Below are positions 21,665 to 34,882 of a stretch of 64,000 nt of DNA, in pieces. Positions within the stretch are counted from its first letter, which is position 1. Each line of letters opens with the position of its first letter. The position numbers and the translations under genes were made by a program. The notes beneath the pieces are model-generated. The model saw nothing but the letters and a program-made list of their open reading frames with translations. It ran no database searches and was not told the DNA's origin. Where the stretch lies: contig JAIXMG010000014.1 of assembly GCA_025201345.1 (NCBI GenBank), positions 310,001 through 374,000 on the forward strand. Reading direction: 5' to 3'. Source of the DNA: Thamnidium elegans (lineage: Eukaryota; Mucoromycota; Mucoromycetes; Mucorales; Mucoraceae).

Positions 21665-23778
21665 ATGAGCAATAATAGCTTACATAGTGTAGAAGGTAGA
21701 CGTATTTTATGTACTGCCGACGTCAGAGGTAAAAAGATGGTTTATACATGATTTTTCTCGCTAGATGATGAAGCCCTAAATATTTTTTCATCTAGGTAAT
21801 ATTTCTGAATTGAATCGTCTTGCACGCGAACATAATGCGCACTATATTATTCATACTGGCGATTTCGGTTTTTATGGTACGGTAATAAATATAAAGAAAA
21901 GAGACAAAAAGTTTTTTTTTTTTTTTAAGTAAAAAAGGTACTTGATATAATATAGATCGATCCAGTTTAGACCGTATTGGTGAAAGGTATATATACAAAT
22001 ATATATATGTAAAAAAGAACTATTGTAATAAAAAAAAAGAGTTGTAAATAAAAAAAAATAGACCCTTAAAGCACTGGATTCAATATACTACGCTAGTACC
22101 TGCTCAAATCCGTGCACGATTATTAAACTCAACACCTGAGAACATATATAGTTCATTGGAACAGTCACCTCACACTTTATTATCAGAGTTCCCTCAATTT
22201 CTCTCTGGTGAGAAACAATTAGATGTACCTGTTTATACTGTTTGGGGTGCTTGTGAAGATGTTGCCATTATTGAAAAGTTTAGAACAAAAGAGTATCAAA
22301 TCGATAATTTGTTTATGTTGGATGAAGGATCCACGCATTTACTTGATATTGGTGGTGTCAGTTTAAGGTTATTTGGTTTAGGTGGTGCGGTTGTACAACA
22401 TAAATTATTTGATAATGGTGAAGGTACTGCGTGTGTTTTTTTTTTTTTTTTTTATTCCAAATAAATTTTATTTATTTACTTTATTATTATTCAGGTATCG
22501 ATACAATTGCTGGTGGTGTAGGTGTTATGTGGACTACTGCTTTACAAATTGGTGAATTAGTTGAACTTGCTTCTAGTGTATATGACCCATCAGAAACTAG
22601 GTTACTTGTAACACACGCAAGTCCTGGTAGAGAAGGTCTTTTAGCTCAACTTGCTTTAACACTTCATGCCGATTTTACCATCTCCGCTGGTCTTCATTTC
22701 AGATATAACATTGCTTATAACGAATTTGCTTGTCAACCTGAAATTGATCATTTCCGTAATAGATTAATTCAATCTCAACAACAGTTTATGCAACTTTGGG
22801 AAGGTATCAAGGAACAAGTAGAAGACTCAGTCGAGTAAAGTATACATTACGATATTATATATGCAAATGGTTACTAACATATTTTTTTTTGTAGTGAACA
22901 TCAATGTAGTTTACTTCGTAACGCTTTAAATGTTGTTAACCGTATCCCTCCTTCACTTCAAGACATGGAAGGATCTGAAAAATCGGAATCATCTACTTGG
23001 GAAAGAGATGAATTAGCTTATAAGAACATGTGGAATTTCAATTTACCTGATGCTGCTTATGGTTCTCTGTTATTTAATGTTCATAACGGTATTATGGCTT
23101 CTGAAATGAAATCTTATGGCTTAAACTTTTCTTATAGAAGAAATCAACAAACTCCTTCCCCTGCTACTTCTTCTGTTCATTCTCCTGCTACAAGTGCTGA
23201 AAAACCAAATCAATACAGAAATAGTACCGCTTCTGATTGGCAACAAGAGACTGAGAATAATAATTATAACAGTAATCGTAATTCAAAAAGACAGAGCATG
23301 GTGAGTCCATCTTTATACTGAATCTTTTTTTTATTATTATTATTTATATATATATTTCGTGTGTAGCAACGTAACCTTTATACTGCCTACGTTGGTGGCC
23401 TTTCTAACACCACTGTAACTGATGAAGATATTAGAGAATACTTTGGTTATGAGAACGTAAGTTTTTATATTTTTATTTTAATAGTGTGTGTGTTACTGAC
23501 ATACCCCCTTTTTTTTAAAAAAAAAAAAGGTGACCGGTGTCAAATTCCCAATTGATCCCACTACTCAGTTACCAAAAGCACATTGTTATGTTGACTTTAT
23601 TAACCAAAACGCACTTGAACAAGCCTTGACAAAGAATGGTGCCATCTACCGTGATAACAAACTTGTTATTAACAGACCTAATTCTCAATTTGGTGATAGC
23701 AACCGAGGTAGAGGTAGAGGTGGTAGTAGTGGTAGAGGTCGTAGTTATCGTGATAGTCGTATCATGAATGATCATTAG
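21665..23778 (+). CDS. Metallophosphoesterase (DUF2433-like)-RRM fusion protein
   Basis: 540-aa protein from exons 21665-21728, 21796-21876, 21956-21986, 22062-22423, 22495-22834, 22895-23300, 23367-23456 and 23530-23778. The N-terminal half is a calcineurin-like metallophosphoesterase fold of the fungal DUF2433 type: LCTADVRGN and IIHTGDFGFY carry metal-ligand Asp residues, and THASPGREG supplies a His. After a Ser/Asn-rich linker comes one RRM (LYTAYVGGLSNTTVTDEDI; CYVDFINQNALEQAL) and an RGG-like Arg/Gly/Ser tail. It therefore probably acts on, or is guided by, RNA; its reaction is unknown to me. A decayed copy of the last exon lies at 24623-24847. Confidence 0.8.
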
Positions 23779-25078
23779 TTTTCTACCATCTTTTGCTCTT
23801 ACATATAACAAATAAAAAGTGATTCCCTTTTAACAGTTATCATCGCACTCCTTAACTAACTTCATAGCCAGTGTTAAATTCAAAAATATGACGCTTCACT
23901 TTGAGTACAAGCTTTAAATGTAAGTTTGTCATTACACTAAATAAAAATAAAATCGTTAGCTAGAAAAAAAAAGGGGGGGTCAGTGTACGTGCCAAGTACG
24001 CAGGCCAAAAAAAAAAAAAGGGAGTGCAATACACTTTATAAGTACAAATAGTTTTTATATTTATATATGTATTATGTCCCTTGTCACTCTTTGATAGTTA
24101 TAAAAAAAAAACGAGTACTTTATTGATTAAAATTAAAAGTAATTACTCAGACTAGAATTGCTACAGTCGTATTCCTGAGATTCAGTAAAGACATTGACCG
24201 CTTTTTATAACTGTCTGCTTTTATTCATCTTATTCAATCATCCAAATACACGTACAGGATAGTATACCTTTTTTATTTTAACTTTTTTAAAAGAATTTTT
24301 TTGCATTCATAAGCACCAACAATAACTATCACCTCGCTATGTATAATTGTCAACTTTTTTTTTTTTAAAGGAAAAGGTTTTATATGGTGTTACTGGTATG
24401 CTTTGTTAAAACAACTTAAATGCAGGTAAAATTCTCCTTGCTTATGTCAAAGATACAACATGTCAAACTTTATTTGTAAAGAAACATCTTTCACTAGAGT
24501 ATACATTGGGCTACATAGTGATCTCTCCCGAAGCATTATGATAATTATATATGCTTTTGTTGACTAGATTTTCAAGTGTAGCTCTTTATTTTGATGTGTG
24601 TAACAGCATAAAAAAAAAAGAAGTGACTGGTGTAAAACTCTTAATGATCCCGCCAAAAGGCAGATTGTTATGTTTATTTTACGGATCAAAATGTACTGGA
24701 ATAGGTCCTTGGTACAATATATCACGATAATAAACTTGTTGTGGATGGACGTAATTCTCAATTTTGGCTATAACGGTTGGGGGTAGAGGTAGAAGTAGTA
24801 GTAGAAATCATAATTATTATGATAATCGTATCATGAATGATCATTAGTTCCTCTCTTATAAAAAAAAAGGGGGGGGTGGTGAAACTTTTATTCCCTTTAA
24901 ACAATCATCATCAGCATCATCATGATAAAACGTATTAATCGTTTTGGGTTTACATATGACATCACACAATAACAAAAAGTTGTCAACTGATCACTAAAAA
25001 AGAGATGTATATAAAAAGTGTGGGATAGTTCCTTTTTTTTCCTTTTTCTTAATTTTTTTTTTTTTTTTTTGCCAAGAA
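23779..25078. other. Intergenic region holding an exon-duplicate relic
   Basis: Between the phosphoesterase-RRM gene and the protease gene. Apart from the relic at 24623-24847 I see only AT-rich DNA and short homopolymers. Confidence 0.6.
24623..24847 (+). pseudogene. Decayed copy of the last exon of the phosphoesterase-RRM gene
   Basis: This stretch aligns by eye along almost its full length to the terminal exon at 23530-23778. It starts with GTGACTGGTGT after an A-rich acceptor-like run. It keeps the segments for Ile-Asp-Pro, the HCYVDF strand, DNKLVINRPNSQFG and the RGG tail, and ends with the same bases coding Ile-Met-Asn-Asp-His-stop. Small deletions and substitutions break the frame. 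The length is 225 bp against 249 bp. I could not find convincing copies of the earlier exons between 23.8 and 24.6 kb. Confidence 0.85.
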
Positions 25079-26425
<1,347 letters not shown>

Positions 26426-26490
26426 ATTACACATAACACATAACACGTATTTTTTTTTTTTTTTTTAAATAAATCCGTTTTTTTTTTTTA

Positions 26491-27650
26491 TTATCTCTTT
26501 TCAAATGCAAAAGCCAAATAAATTCCAGCTGCTTCCCATTCTTCTTCAGTCATTTCAGGTGCTTGTCCGCCAATAACACCAATACGTTGAAGTAATCTTG
26601 AATATTCTTCTTCTTTTGAAGCAGACAAGTAAAAATCATGAAAGTTTTCCTTGAATTTTAATTTTAACCCGTATTCTTCAGCTAATCTGTTAAGTGTATG
26701 TGTGTATATGTAAGAATAATAACAATTTCAAAAAGTGACCTATACTATAAATACCTTTCAAATGTAGGCCAATGAACCAGATATTCAGGACAATCAACTG
26801 CATCTACTAGATGAAACATATATTTACAACCAAACTTTGTAAATCCAACCTTTTTACGTTCATCCTCTGTATCTTTTATATCGTCAAATGTTATACTATA
26901 AATTGAGTTACCAAAACCAAACGAGTTGATAGGCTCTTGTCTTACGCGTTTAACAATCCAGTTCGAGTCCGGCATGGTCCCAATAAAATATCCACCAGAA
27001 CGTAATTGATTTGACACATTTTGAAGCATAATACGTGCTTTCTTTTCATTTTCAAAAGCGTAATGAAGACAAAATTGCATAGATACTGTATCGAATTTTA
27101 AATCAGGTCGTAATTTTGGTGCAATTAATTCCTAAATAAAAAAAAAATAAGTTTATTTTAAATAGCAAACAGTATATTATTATTTACCTGATAGCAATCC
27201 ATAGCGTAAAATTCAGCTGTAAACGTACGATCCCTTAAAGACTTGTATCTACTTTGCATTTGTTCTAAGGATACGCTAGCAATGTCTTTTGCCACCAAAA
27301 AAAAAAAAAAAATAGAGTCAGGTTCCATCTTGCTTAAAAAATAACAATAATACAATACCAGCAGCTACTAAATGATGGATCCGTGCTTTAGCCCATTTTA
27401 TCAAATCGCCACCTTTTCCACAACCCATATCAAATACATTTTGATTAGGTCTAACATAACGATGAATTAAAACACTTTTAACCCAATTGTTAAAACTTCG
27501 AAGTCTAATAATTTTAGATTCCTTTCTTTTAACAGCGCCAACGTCAGGCCTTTCATTATAATGTTGAGCTACAGAAGAAGGAGTAGAGTCGTACTGTCTT
27601 CTTTGAGATTTATAAGGTTGTTGTTCTTGTTGTTCGTACCCTCTTTTCAT
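26491..27650 (-). CDS. mRNA cap guanine-N7 methyltransferase (Abd1-like)
   Basis: Nuclear enzyme that transfers a methyl group from S-adenosylmethionine to N7 of the guanosine cap. Exons: 27359-27650, 27188-27285, 26755-27131, 26491-26686, giving 320 aa. The SAM-binding motif [14 protein letters not shown] lies near residues 75-90, after the conserved VAQHYN and [10 protein letters not shown] cap-methyltransferase segments. The [12 protein letters not shown] segment, [10 protein letters not shown] and the [13 protein letters not shown] segment are typical of the family and cover cap-binding and SAM-binding regions. The protein ends shortly after the catalytic domain with [12 protein letters not shown]. 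It is shorter at the N-terminus than the yeast enzyme. Confidence 0.93.
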
Positions 27651-27810
27651 TTTATAAATAACAAAAAAAGAAAGAGAGAAAAAAAAAGGGTATGTGACGC
27701 TTTTATTTATTTACAAAGTAGTTTTTATTTGTCTGTCTTTTCTTGAGATTAGTTCTAAATCTTGTCAAATAAAACGATTTCGTATGATATGACGCATCCT
27801 AAACAGAACG

Positions 27811-28430
27811 CTAGTAATATGTAAATTGCGGATTAAAAAGAACAGTGTACTTGCAGGTCTCCAAGCTTTTGACTAAAGAGTCTTTCTTTCTACCTATATC
27901 TTTTTTAAAGTAAGCAACAAAAAACAGGACATTTATCCGTGAAATAGGTATTGAGAACATCTTCACTCTTGGTTTGTATGATATTATTGATAAAAAATTT
28001 AACACTATCCCGAGCATAAACAGATTTGTGGGTAGTATTGGCAACCTTAACCTATTAACAAGGTCATTTGATGTTATGTCAAAGCATTAAAGAGGAATAT
28101 GGGCTTACATCAGTTTTAATGTGCTTTTCCCAAGCACGCTTGTTGACCCATTCGAACCACTAAAATAGGAGTAACTTCCCTGTTAGTTACAAAAAAGCAA
28201 ACTGGCACATCCTAATTTGTAACCTTGTTGCGAACAACAATGGTATACAAGTAGCAATCATCGGTAGACTTAATGATTGCCTTACGGGCCTTGTGTGTAG
28301 AGTCTACAGACCACTCTTCTGCGCTTTCAAGGACTCTGAAAAACAATATAATCAAAAATAACAAGATAAACGTATGTAACGAAGAATGAAAAATTGTTAT
28401 GCGGAATGGAGGAGTCAAATTTAGCGCAAA
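27811..28430 (-). pseudogene. MULE transposase DDE-domain relic
   Basis: The best-preserved block (28212-28370, minus) reads EEWSVDSTHKARKAI followed by DDCYLYTIVVRNKVTN. Then, after a short out-of-frame gap, come VPVCFFVTNREVTPILV and further on NTTHKSVYARDSVKFFINN. Asp-Ser-Thr-x-Lys followed by a LFTI-V strand and a GVPVCFF-T-E-TP strand is the signature of the first catalytic Asp region of MULE-type transposases. Stops and frame changes interrupt it throughout, so it is dead. No terminal inverted repeats were identified by eye. Confidence 0.55.
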
Positions 28431-29038
28431 ACGTAAACCAAGCTTAATTATGTTTATAGGAGATAGAGCTTCGGCTTTGGTTTAAGCATAAAAGGCCATT
28501 TAAAGTACGGGGCAAAGTGGAAGCAAAAACTATACGGTCAGTACACGAATGCGGTTATCACAAAACTTCACTTCCCGAACCTATTGCTATTCCAAATTAG
28601 ACCGCCCTGTGCATGTAACATCCACTGAAGGAAAAAAAAAAAAAAAAGGTACATTGATCTTTCATTTGCAGAAATTCAAATTGTGTGTTGGTTAAGAGCA
28701 AAGAAATGTCGAGACGACTGTTTTGTTTAAAGAAACACTTGCGGCATTCCGAAATAGATTCAGTCAATTCAAAAGTAAGAAGTTGCTACTGGGAACTAAA
28801 AAAAAAAAGCCCCAAGATTCAGTCAATGGGTATATTTTAGATAAGCATGACAAATAAGCTCACAGCCGAATAGAATACCTCCTGTAACACAGTAGGGAGT
28901 AACCACTTGGGACAACTCGCACGCAACCAAAAAAAGAGTTCCGTTTTATATTTAGACAAGGCGCAGTTGAAGAAGAGTGATTTTACGCACACAAAAAAGG
29001 AAAAAAAAAAAAAATATTGGAATTTTACCTGAAAATCC

Positions 29039-29088
<50 letters not shown>

Positions 29089-29115
29089 ATACAATAAGTA
29101 AAAAAAAAAAGCTAT
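28431..29115. other. Non-coding region around the MULE relic, with an ATT microsatellite
   Basis: No gene is supported. Degenerate coding-like stretches upstream of the relic may be its 5' part. An (ATT)15 tract sits at 29042-29086, just past the end of the CYSTM gene. Confidence 0.5.
29042..29086. repeat. (ATT)15 microsatellite
   Basis: Fifteen perfect ATT units, 30 bp beyond the stop of the minus-strand CYSTM gene. Confidence 0.95.
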
Positions 29116-29493
29116 TTAAAAGATGGCATCCAAAGCACAACAGAAACACATGGCAGCCAAACTACAAAAGGTATAATTTTAGAGTATATACAAGACATAA
29201 CATTTGTAGATATTTACCATCCTAAACACATGGAACTATCCTCCTTCTTTTGAGGTTGTTGTTGAACATACACAGTTTGAGGGACAGGTCTAGAATGAAA
29301 TATATAAATATTTTTAAGGAAAGATAAGGAAAATATAAACTTACTGTGGTTGATAATAAGGCTGTTGATACTGTTGAGGTTGATATGATTGTTGAGGTTG
29401 ACCATAACCTTGTTGGTATTGAGGTTGTTGACCTGGGGGTGGAGTATAATAATTTGGAGGTTGTTGACCGTATCCTTTTTGTTGTTGATCCAT
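29116..29493 (-). CDS. CYSTM family small membrane protein
   Basis: 88-aa protein from exons 29345-29493, 29218-29289 and 29116-29161. The N-terminal two thirds are Gln/Pro/Tyr-rich low complexity (MDQQQKGYGQQPPNYYTPPP). The C-terminus after the last splice is the cysteine-rich transmembrane module CLGCLAAMCFCCALDAIF followed by the stop. CYSTM proteins are tail-anchored eukaryotic proteins linked to stress tolerance and metal resistance. All Cys of the module are only restored when the second intron is removed, which confirms the last small exon. Confidence 0.85.
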
Positions 29494-29942
29494 ATTTTTA
29501 AATTTTTTATTAAAAAAAAGAAGAAGAAAAAAATATGATTACACCCATTTTTTTTCTTTTTATATACGCTATCTTAATCCTTCATTTTGATTGGTGAAAT
29601 AAAAATAGAAAAAACATGGATTTCTGTTACTTTCTTGGCATCGCACTATTGGAGTGGCGTATCACTATCACTACTATAAAATAAAATAAAAAAAAGAGAG
29701 ATGGGTTGTTGGTGTAGTACAAATATTGCCACCACGTGAACCTTTATATTGTGTGTGTGTGGCTTCAATAAGTTTAATACATTTTAATGGTAAGCATCCA
29801 ACAAAATGTCAGTTTATATATAAACCCCCTTTTTTTTTGTAAGGAGATGATGCATCTAAATCAACTTTGTTCTGTATATAAACCAATACTTTTTCTCCCT
29901 TTTCTTCCTTCTTTTTTTACTCTCTTTTTTTTTTCAAACAGT
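29494..29942. promoter_or_regulatory. Divergent promoter region
   Basis: A 449-bp interval between the divergent CYSTM (minus) and LST2-like (plus) genes, with T-rich and TG-repeat stretches (near 29750-29760). I see no specific operator. Confidence 0.4.
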
Positions 29943-31407
29943 ATGACTCAATTGGATCCTTTTATTATTTACACTGTCAAATTGGCAATGGATTTTAAAT
30001 CAGTTGAAACTATACCAAGAGATACGATACAAGAAAATCTTATATTACCTGATACTATGGCGCGTATTATGACAATCAACACATTTGAACCAAGAATAGG
30101 AGGAGAAAAAGTACCGAAATTAAGAAGGGATAATATATTGTCACTTTTATATCATGCAGGTAATAATAATAATTATAATAATAACTATAAAATGTTAACT
30201 TTATTATTACTTAGATGAACAATGGATAAATAGTACAATTGATTTATCAAAAATTATTAACCAAGATCAAGGTCAAATTCAAGCTGCTATTGATGATGTT
30301 CACCGTCAACAAAGAATCTATCTAGATACTTTACACTTGTTACAAAAATCTATTCTTCCAAATGAATTTCATAAAAGATTAAATGAACCTATTTGGTTTG
30401 CTGCTCAAGTCCTCAATAAAAACTGCCAGATTCGTCATTTAGAATACTTTACTGATACAATACAGCCATTAGCTTCCAAGGTACATGATTCTATAGAAAA
30501 AATTAGACTAGTTACACGACGTCTGCTACATAAACAACAATCATATAAACAACAACAACAACAACAACAACAAGATTCTTTTTTTTCTAGTTTTTTTTCT
30601 TCTTTTTCTTCATCAAATATCAGCTATAAAGAAAATAATTTTTATCATACGGAACAAAATCAAGATTTATTACAAAGGCTAGAACCTCATCTTATATCAC
30701 TTTACTATCATTGGACTACTTTTGAAAAAGCACTCTATGAATGTTATGTTCATACCGTATTTGGTAAATCGCATCATTCTAATCTTCTTTGGGAACAACA
30801 AAATTCAACTATTCAACAACTTCCAAACCAGTTATTTAATGATCAATTTACTCAATTATTACCCATTACCTTAGAACGCGCAATAAATTTACGTATTATT
30901 GATCTTCAAGCTATTCAATCACTAGAACCTATTGCTTTTGTAGCTATTCCTAGACTCGCTATTCTTGCTGGTGTAACTTGGTTAGCTCATTTGACAGGAT
31001 GGAGAACCGATTTGAGCAGTTTACCAATATGGATTAAGCCTCATATAAAAACATTAAATCGTATTTCATCTGCATTAGAAAAACTAGAATTTCAACTATT
31101 AAAGAATCAATCAGAAGATGCACATCATTCATTTGTTCAAAGATATCAAACATTGGAACAAATATTGGTATCTGGTAGACCAATGCAAGAAGATGACAAC
31201 AATACTGCCTGTCAACAATTAGAAAAATCAATATTTTTAGATATTTGTATTATAGCTGATTCAGTATTATCAAGTCATAGTACACAAGCTTTTACTATAG
31301 TATTATCTCATTTATTTAGACATTTTGGGCAGCAATATGACATCTTATTTGAAGAATCAGAAGATGCTATACCCCTTGAACAAACTGTAATGGATTTAGC
31401 CATTTAA
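29943..31407 (+). CDS. LST2-like (lateral signalling target 2) protein without FYVE domain
   Basis: 469-aa protein from exons 29943-30159 and 30215-31407. I recognise the helical core of animal LST2/ZFYVE28. It begins with a leucine-rich helix pair around NEFHKRLNEPIWFAAQVLNK. The block continues through YFTDTIQPLASKVHDSIEKI. The segment LPITLERAINLRIIDLQAI leads to the diagnostic EPIAFVAIPRLAILAG and a closing helix ISSALEKLE. Animal LST2 is an endosomal regulator of EGF receptor traffic and ends in a FYVE finger. Here the protein stops after the helical core, so endosome targeting must come from elsewhere. A poly-Gln/Ser insertion (KQQQQQQQQ then SSFFSS) interrupts the core. Assignment rests on pattern memory, hence the moderate confidence. 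Confidence 0.6.
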
Positions 31408-32045
31408 AAAATATACATATATATTCTCTTTATTGTACTTTTATTCACTGTCACTACTCCCACTAGATACATATAAACTATTTTGTGTTTATAATAAAAA
31501 AAAAAAATCTGACGATCGTTTCATAACTAAGCCGTGACCAATGCATGCACGCACGCATGCACCTATTATACAAAAGAGTTACTTTTTTACGCTATTCTAA
31601 TTAAAGCTTGGGCTGTATGCATATACAATCCTATGCTGGTGATGTATAATATTGACGGTATAAAACAAGTTGCCATTGTCTCACTTGGCAGCATGTACAG
31701 TAACTGCATTTGGCTTACATACTTTGAGACCACAAGGTGAAGGATTCGTATTATCACAATTTTCATTTCGTAAGCTTAAATCAAACCAAAAAGACGAAGA
31801 GATTTAGGTTAAGTAAAAAAAAAAAAAAAAAAAAAACTCTAAACTTTATCTTTCATTAAATCCTCAAATTACCTGTAATACTCCAGTAAAGAAGTGAAAA
31901 AATATTCCTTCCCTGGTTATCGCTAGTAATGCCCTTCGGTAAGCAGTGTATTAGTTTATTTTTTATTCTTCAAAAAAGAACAATTTAGTGTCACAGAGAA
32001 AAAGTATCTTCCGAATCAGTCGCTTTTTTATGCTAATTGCCAAAA

Positions 32046-32081
<36 letters not shown>

Positions 32082-33971
32082 GCCTATTGCTACACTGCTT
32101 CTAATATGTTTTAATTTTAAAATACTTGTATAAAATTAGCAAAAACCCATAGACTCTTAGTTACTTGTTCAAAAAAAATTGTTATATGAGATTTTAAAAA
32201 ATGATTTTTTCTAGTGTCTGTAGCTGTTTGTAGCCGACGTAGTGTTTGTAGCTAATGTAGTGTATATAGTCCAAAACTTTGAAGCTTGATTGCTCAAGAT
32301 AGAAAACGCCTGTAAATACATTTTTAATATTGTTGAAACCTTTACAACTGTCGCTTTTTAATAGTAGTTTGGATGCCTTTGTAGCTTTTTTATTGCGAGA
32401 GTTAGAAAAAAAAATTCCTGGATTTTTTTGTTGGGAATATGGGCGTAAAAATTAAGGTATTTTCGTGTAACAATGGGGTTGTAGCTCAAATGGTAGAGCG
32501 CTCGCTTAGCATGTGAGAGGCACTGGGATCGACGCCCAGCTACTCCATTAACATTTTTTTATATATTTTGACCGGGAAAACGTTTATTCAGTGTTTTCGT
32601 GAGATGTTTATTGATTCTGAATAAATTATTACACTTCTTTTAAATGTAAAATTTCTAACAAGAATCGTTATGTGTTATTTTTTTCATACTCCTCAAACTT
32701 TTATCTCTGCTACTGTTTCTACTTACATTATCTTTTCTTGCTGTCATATTTATTTTCTGCTTAAATTATTCTTATTGTTACACTATTTCATATCTATTAT
32801 TACCCACTTTATCTTTCGCCTTTTTGTCACCTTAGAAGCCTTTTTCATACATTAGTATTACTTGTACCTTTTATGTTACATTTACATATGTAAGAACATC
32901 AGATGTTAGATATTCTAGATTGAAAGACATGAAACATTTATTATTATTATAGACTTTTTATCATCTGATTCATATCCTTCAAAGATTTCACGGATACTTC
33001 AAATTATATATTTCAAGATCTCTTTGATAAAATATCAAAGGAAATTCTTACCATACTATGCCGCGCTATCTATTGATTAACAAAGTATTGACGGCACACA
33101 AAAAAAAAAAAGATTCTTATTATCTTATTTTACTTGGAAAATGTTACTCGCTGATCCAACGCTACACTATATCATATGCATGTTACCAGTTTCACTGCAT
33201 ATACTATTCAGACTCAAATTTTTTTTTGACAAGTATATTTAGTTTCAGCTTTTATTTTTTTTTACTCTTTTATACCGTCAGCTTCCCTTCCCAGAGAAAA
33301 TTTATAATTTTACTTTATTTAGATACTTAGTATTACACAACAGTACATATATCAAACCGGATTTAATTTCCTGCTCAAGAGATCTCCGAGTATTTAATAA
33401 GTAAGGATGAGGTAAAGATCTTTAAATTTGACTCTGTTTTATTTTATAATAAATTGTATAATAATCGTTGACTATAATTCAAACCTTAGTTGGACAGCTT
33501 CAAAAGCAGTAAGTATAAGCTATATACATATATAAAGAGTGATAGCAAGTAAACTATTATCTCAATTTTCAAAAGAGTGATATAGGCTCTATTTCTAAGA
33601 AGGATGCTTAGCTAGAAATAAATATACTAGTACAATTAGGAAAAGTTTATTTAATGACATTTACCTCGTATTTATGTACTGTCTCAACTTGTATAAACTG
33701 GATTGTTTTTTTTTTGGGGAATAGTATTGATCTAATTAAAGAAAAAAAGGGCATGTGCTAGCGAGTTTTAGTGTAGCATAATGAGGGGTAAATGGTGTCG
33801 TGAGAGCACTTGGTCATTTGAATTGTTTACGACTGTCCAAAGGAGAAACATGTCAGCCAATAACAAGACAGTGAGCCCAACATTTTTTAAAAGTTGCTTT
33901 AAAATAAATATTTATGTATTCCTGAAAATATACCTTTTTATAATTAATATTTTTCTTTTTATTATATAAAT
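31408..33971. other. Large intergenic region with one tRNA
   Basis: About 2.5 kb between the LST2-like and copper transporter genes. Apart from tRNA-Ala it contains a (TA)n tract near 32049-32076, an A run near 31815-31836 and a GTAG-rich stretch (about 32213-32270). Several short open frames lack domains and splice context. Confidence 0.5.
32475..32547 (+). tRNA. tRNA-Ala (AGC)
   Basis: A 73-nt cloverleaf. The acceptor arm is GGGGTTG with CTACTCC (one U-U mismatch and one G-U pair), discriminator A. The D arm is GCTC/GAGC, the anticodon arm CTCGC/GTGAG with anticodon AGC at 32508-32510, and the T arm CTGGG/CCCAG. The T loop starts ATCGA instead of TTCGA, as also occurs in some animal Ala tRNAs. 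No intron. Internal A and B boxes are recognisable. Confidence 0.93.
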
Positions 33972-34681
33972 ATGGAAGAACACGAAGGACACGTAATGTC
34001 AGGACACGATATGAGTAGTATGTTAGGTCAGGATATGACTAGTATGACAGAACATGACATGCCAGTAATGTGTGCCATGAATGTAACTATTTGGGATTGC
34101 CTTTTTTTTTTTTTTTTTTTAAATACATATACGCTAAATACTTATTTTTATTAATATGAAAATAGATGCTTTTTAATTGGCAAATAAAAGACACTTGTAT
34201 AGTTTTTGAATGGTGGCATATATACACAGCAACAGACTTGTTATTGTCTTGTATAATTGTATTTGCCATTACAGCGGGATATGAATATCTTCGCGTTTTG
34301 TCCAATTCTCTTGACGATCAATGGTCACAAGCCGACAAGAAAAAATTATCGGATCAAATACATGGGGAAGAGTCAGAAACTACAGATAGTTTTCTTCGAA
34401 AAGATACTATGCGGAGGTAATATAAAACTATAAACTTGGTAGATTAAATTATTTAAATTAAAAACTATCCATCTATTTACCCATATAGATGGTCTAGTAA
34501 GCAAGAGGCGATAAGATCGTTAGTATATGCAGCTTTAGTTGGTATTAGCTTTTGGTTAATGCTCGTATTTATGACTTATAACGGTTATTTAATGATTTCA
34601 ATCGTACTTGGAGCAGGCTTCGGTCACTTTATATTTGGACAAGGCAAGTTAAAAGCTAGTCGTGATATTCAATGCCATTAA
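33972..34681 (+). CDS. Ctr family copper transporter
   Basis: High-affinity copper uptake (or vacuolar copper export) protein of 184 aa; exons 33972-34082, 34166-34416, 34489-34681. The N-terminus is Met/His/Asp-rich with repeated M-x-G/E-H/Q-D-M units, the extracellular copper-binding part. The first membrane span follows FNWQIKDTCIVFEWWHI (TDLLLSCIIVFAITAGYEYL). A charged cytosolic loop of about 40 residues comes next. The second span carries the MxxxM pore motif (WLMLVFMTYN) and the third carries a GxxxG (GAGFGHFIFG). The C-terminus is Lys/Arg-rich and ends in Cys-His, which can hand copper to chaperones. The site of action cannot be decided from sequence. Confidence 0.92.
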
Positions 34682-34882
34682 GAGCATAAACTCCTTTTAT
34701 TTATTATTTGTCTCCTGAGTCACTTGGTCCCCTCCCTTTTTTTTTATGCGTACATTAGTTAAATCACCAAGTTATTGTTTTTTTTTTATATATATAAATT
34801 AAATTTGTACATTCGTGTAAAAGAAGGAAAGAGGAGTATAAGAAAAAAAAAATAAAGATGGGAAGGGGTATTTTCTATTGTT

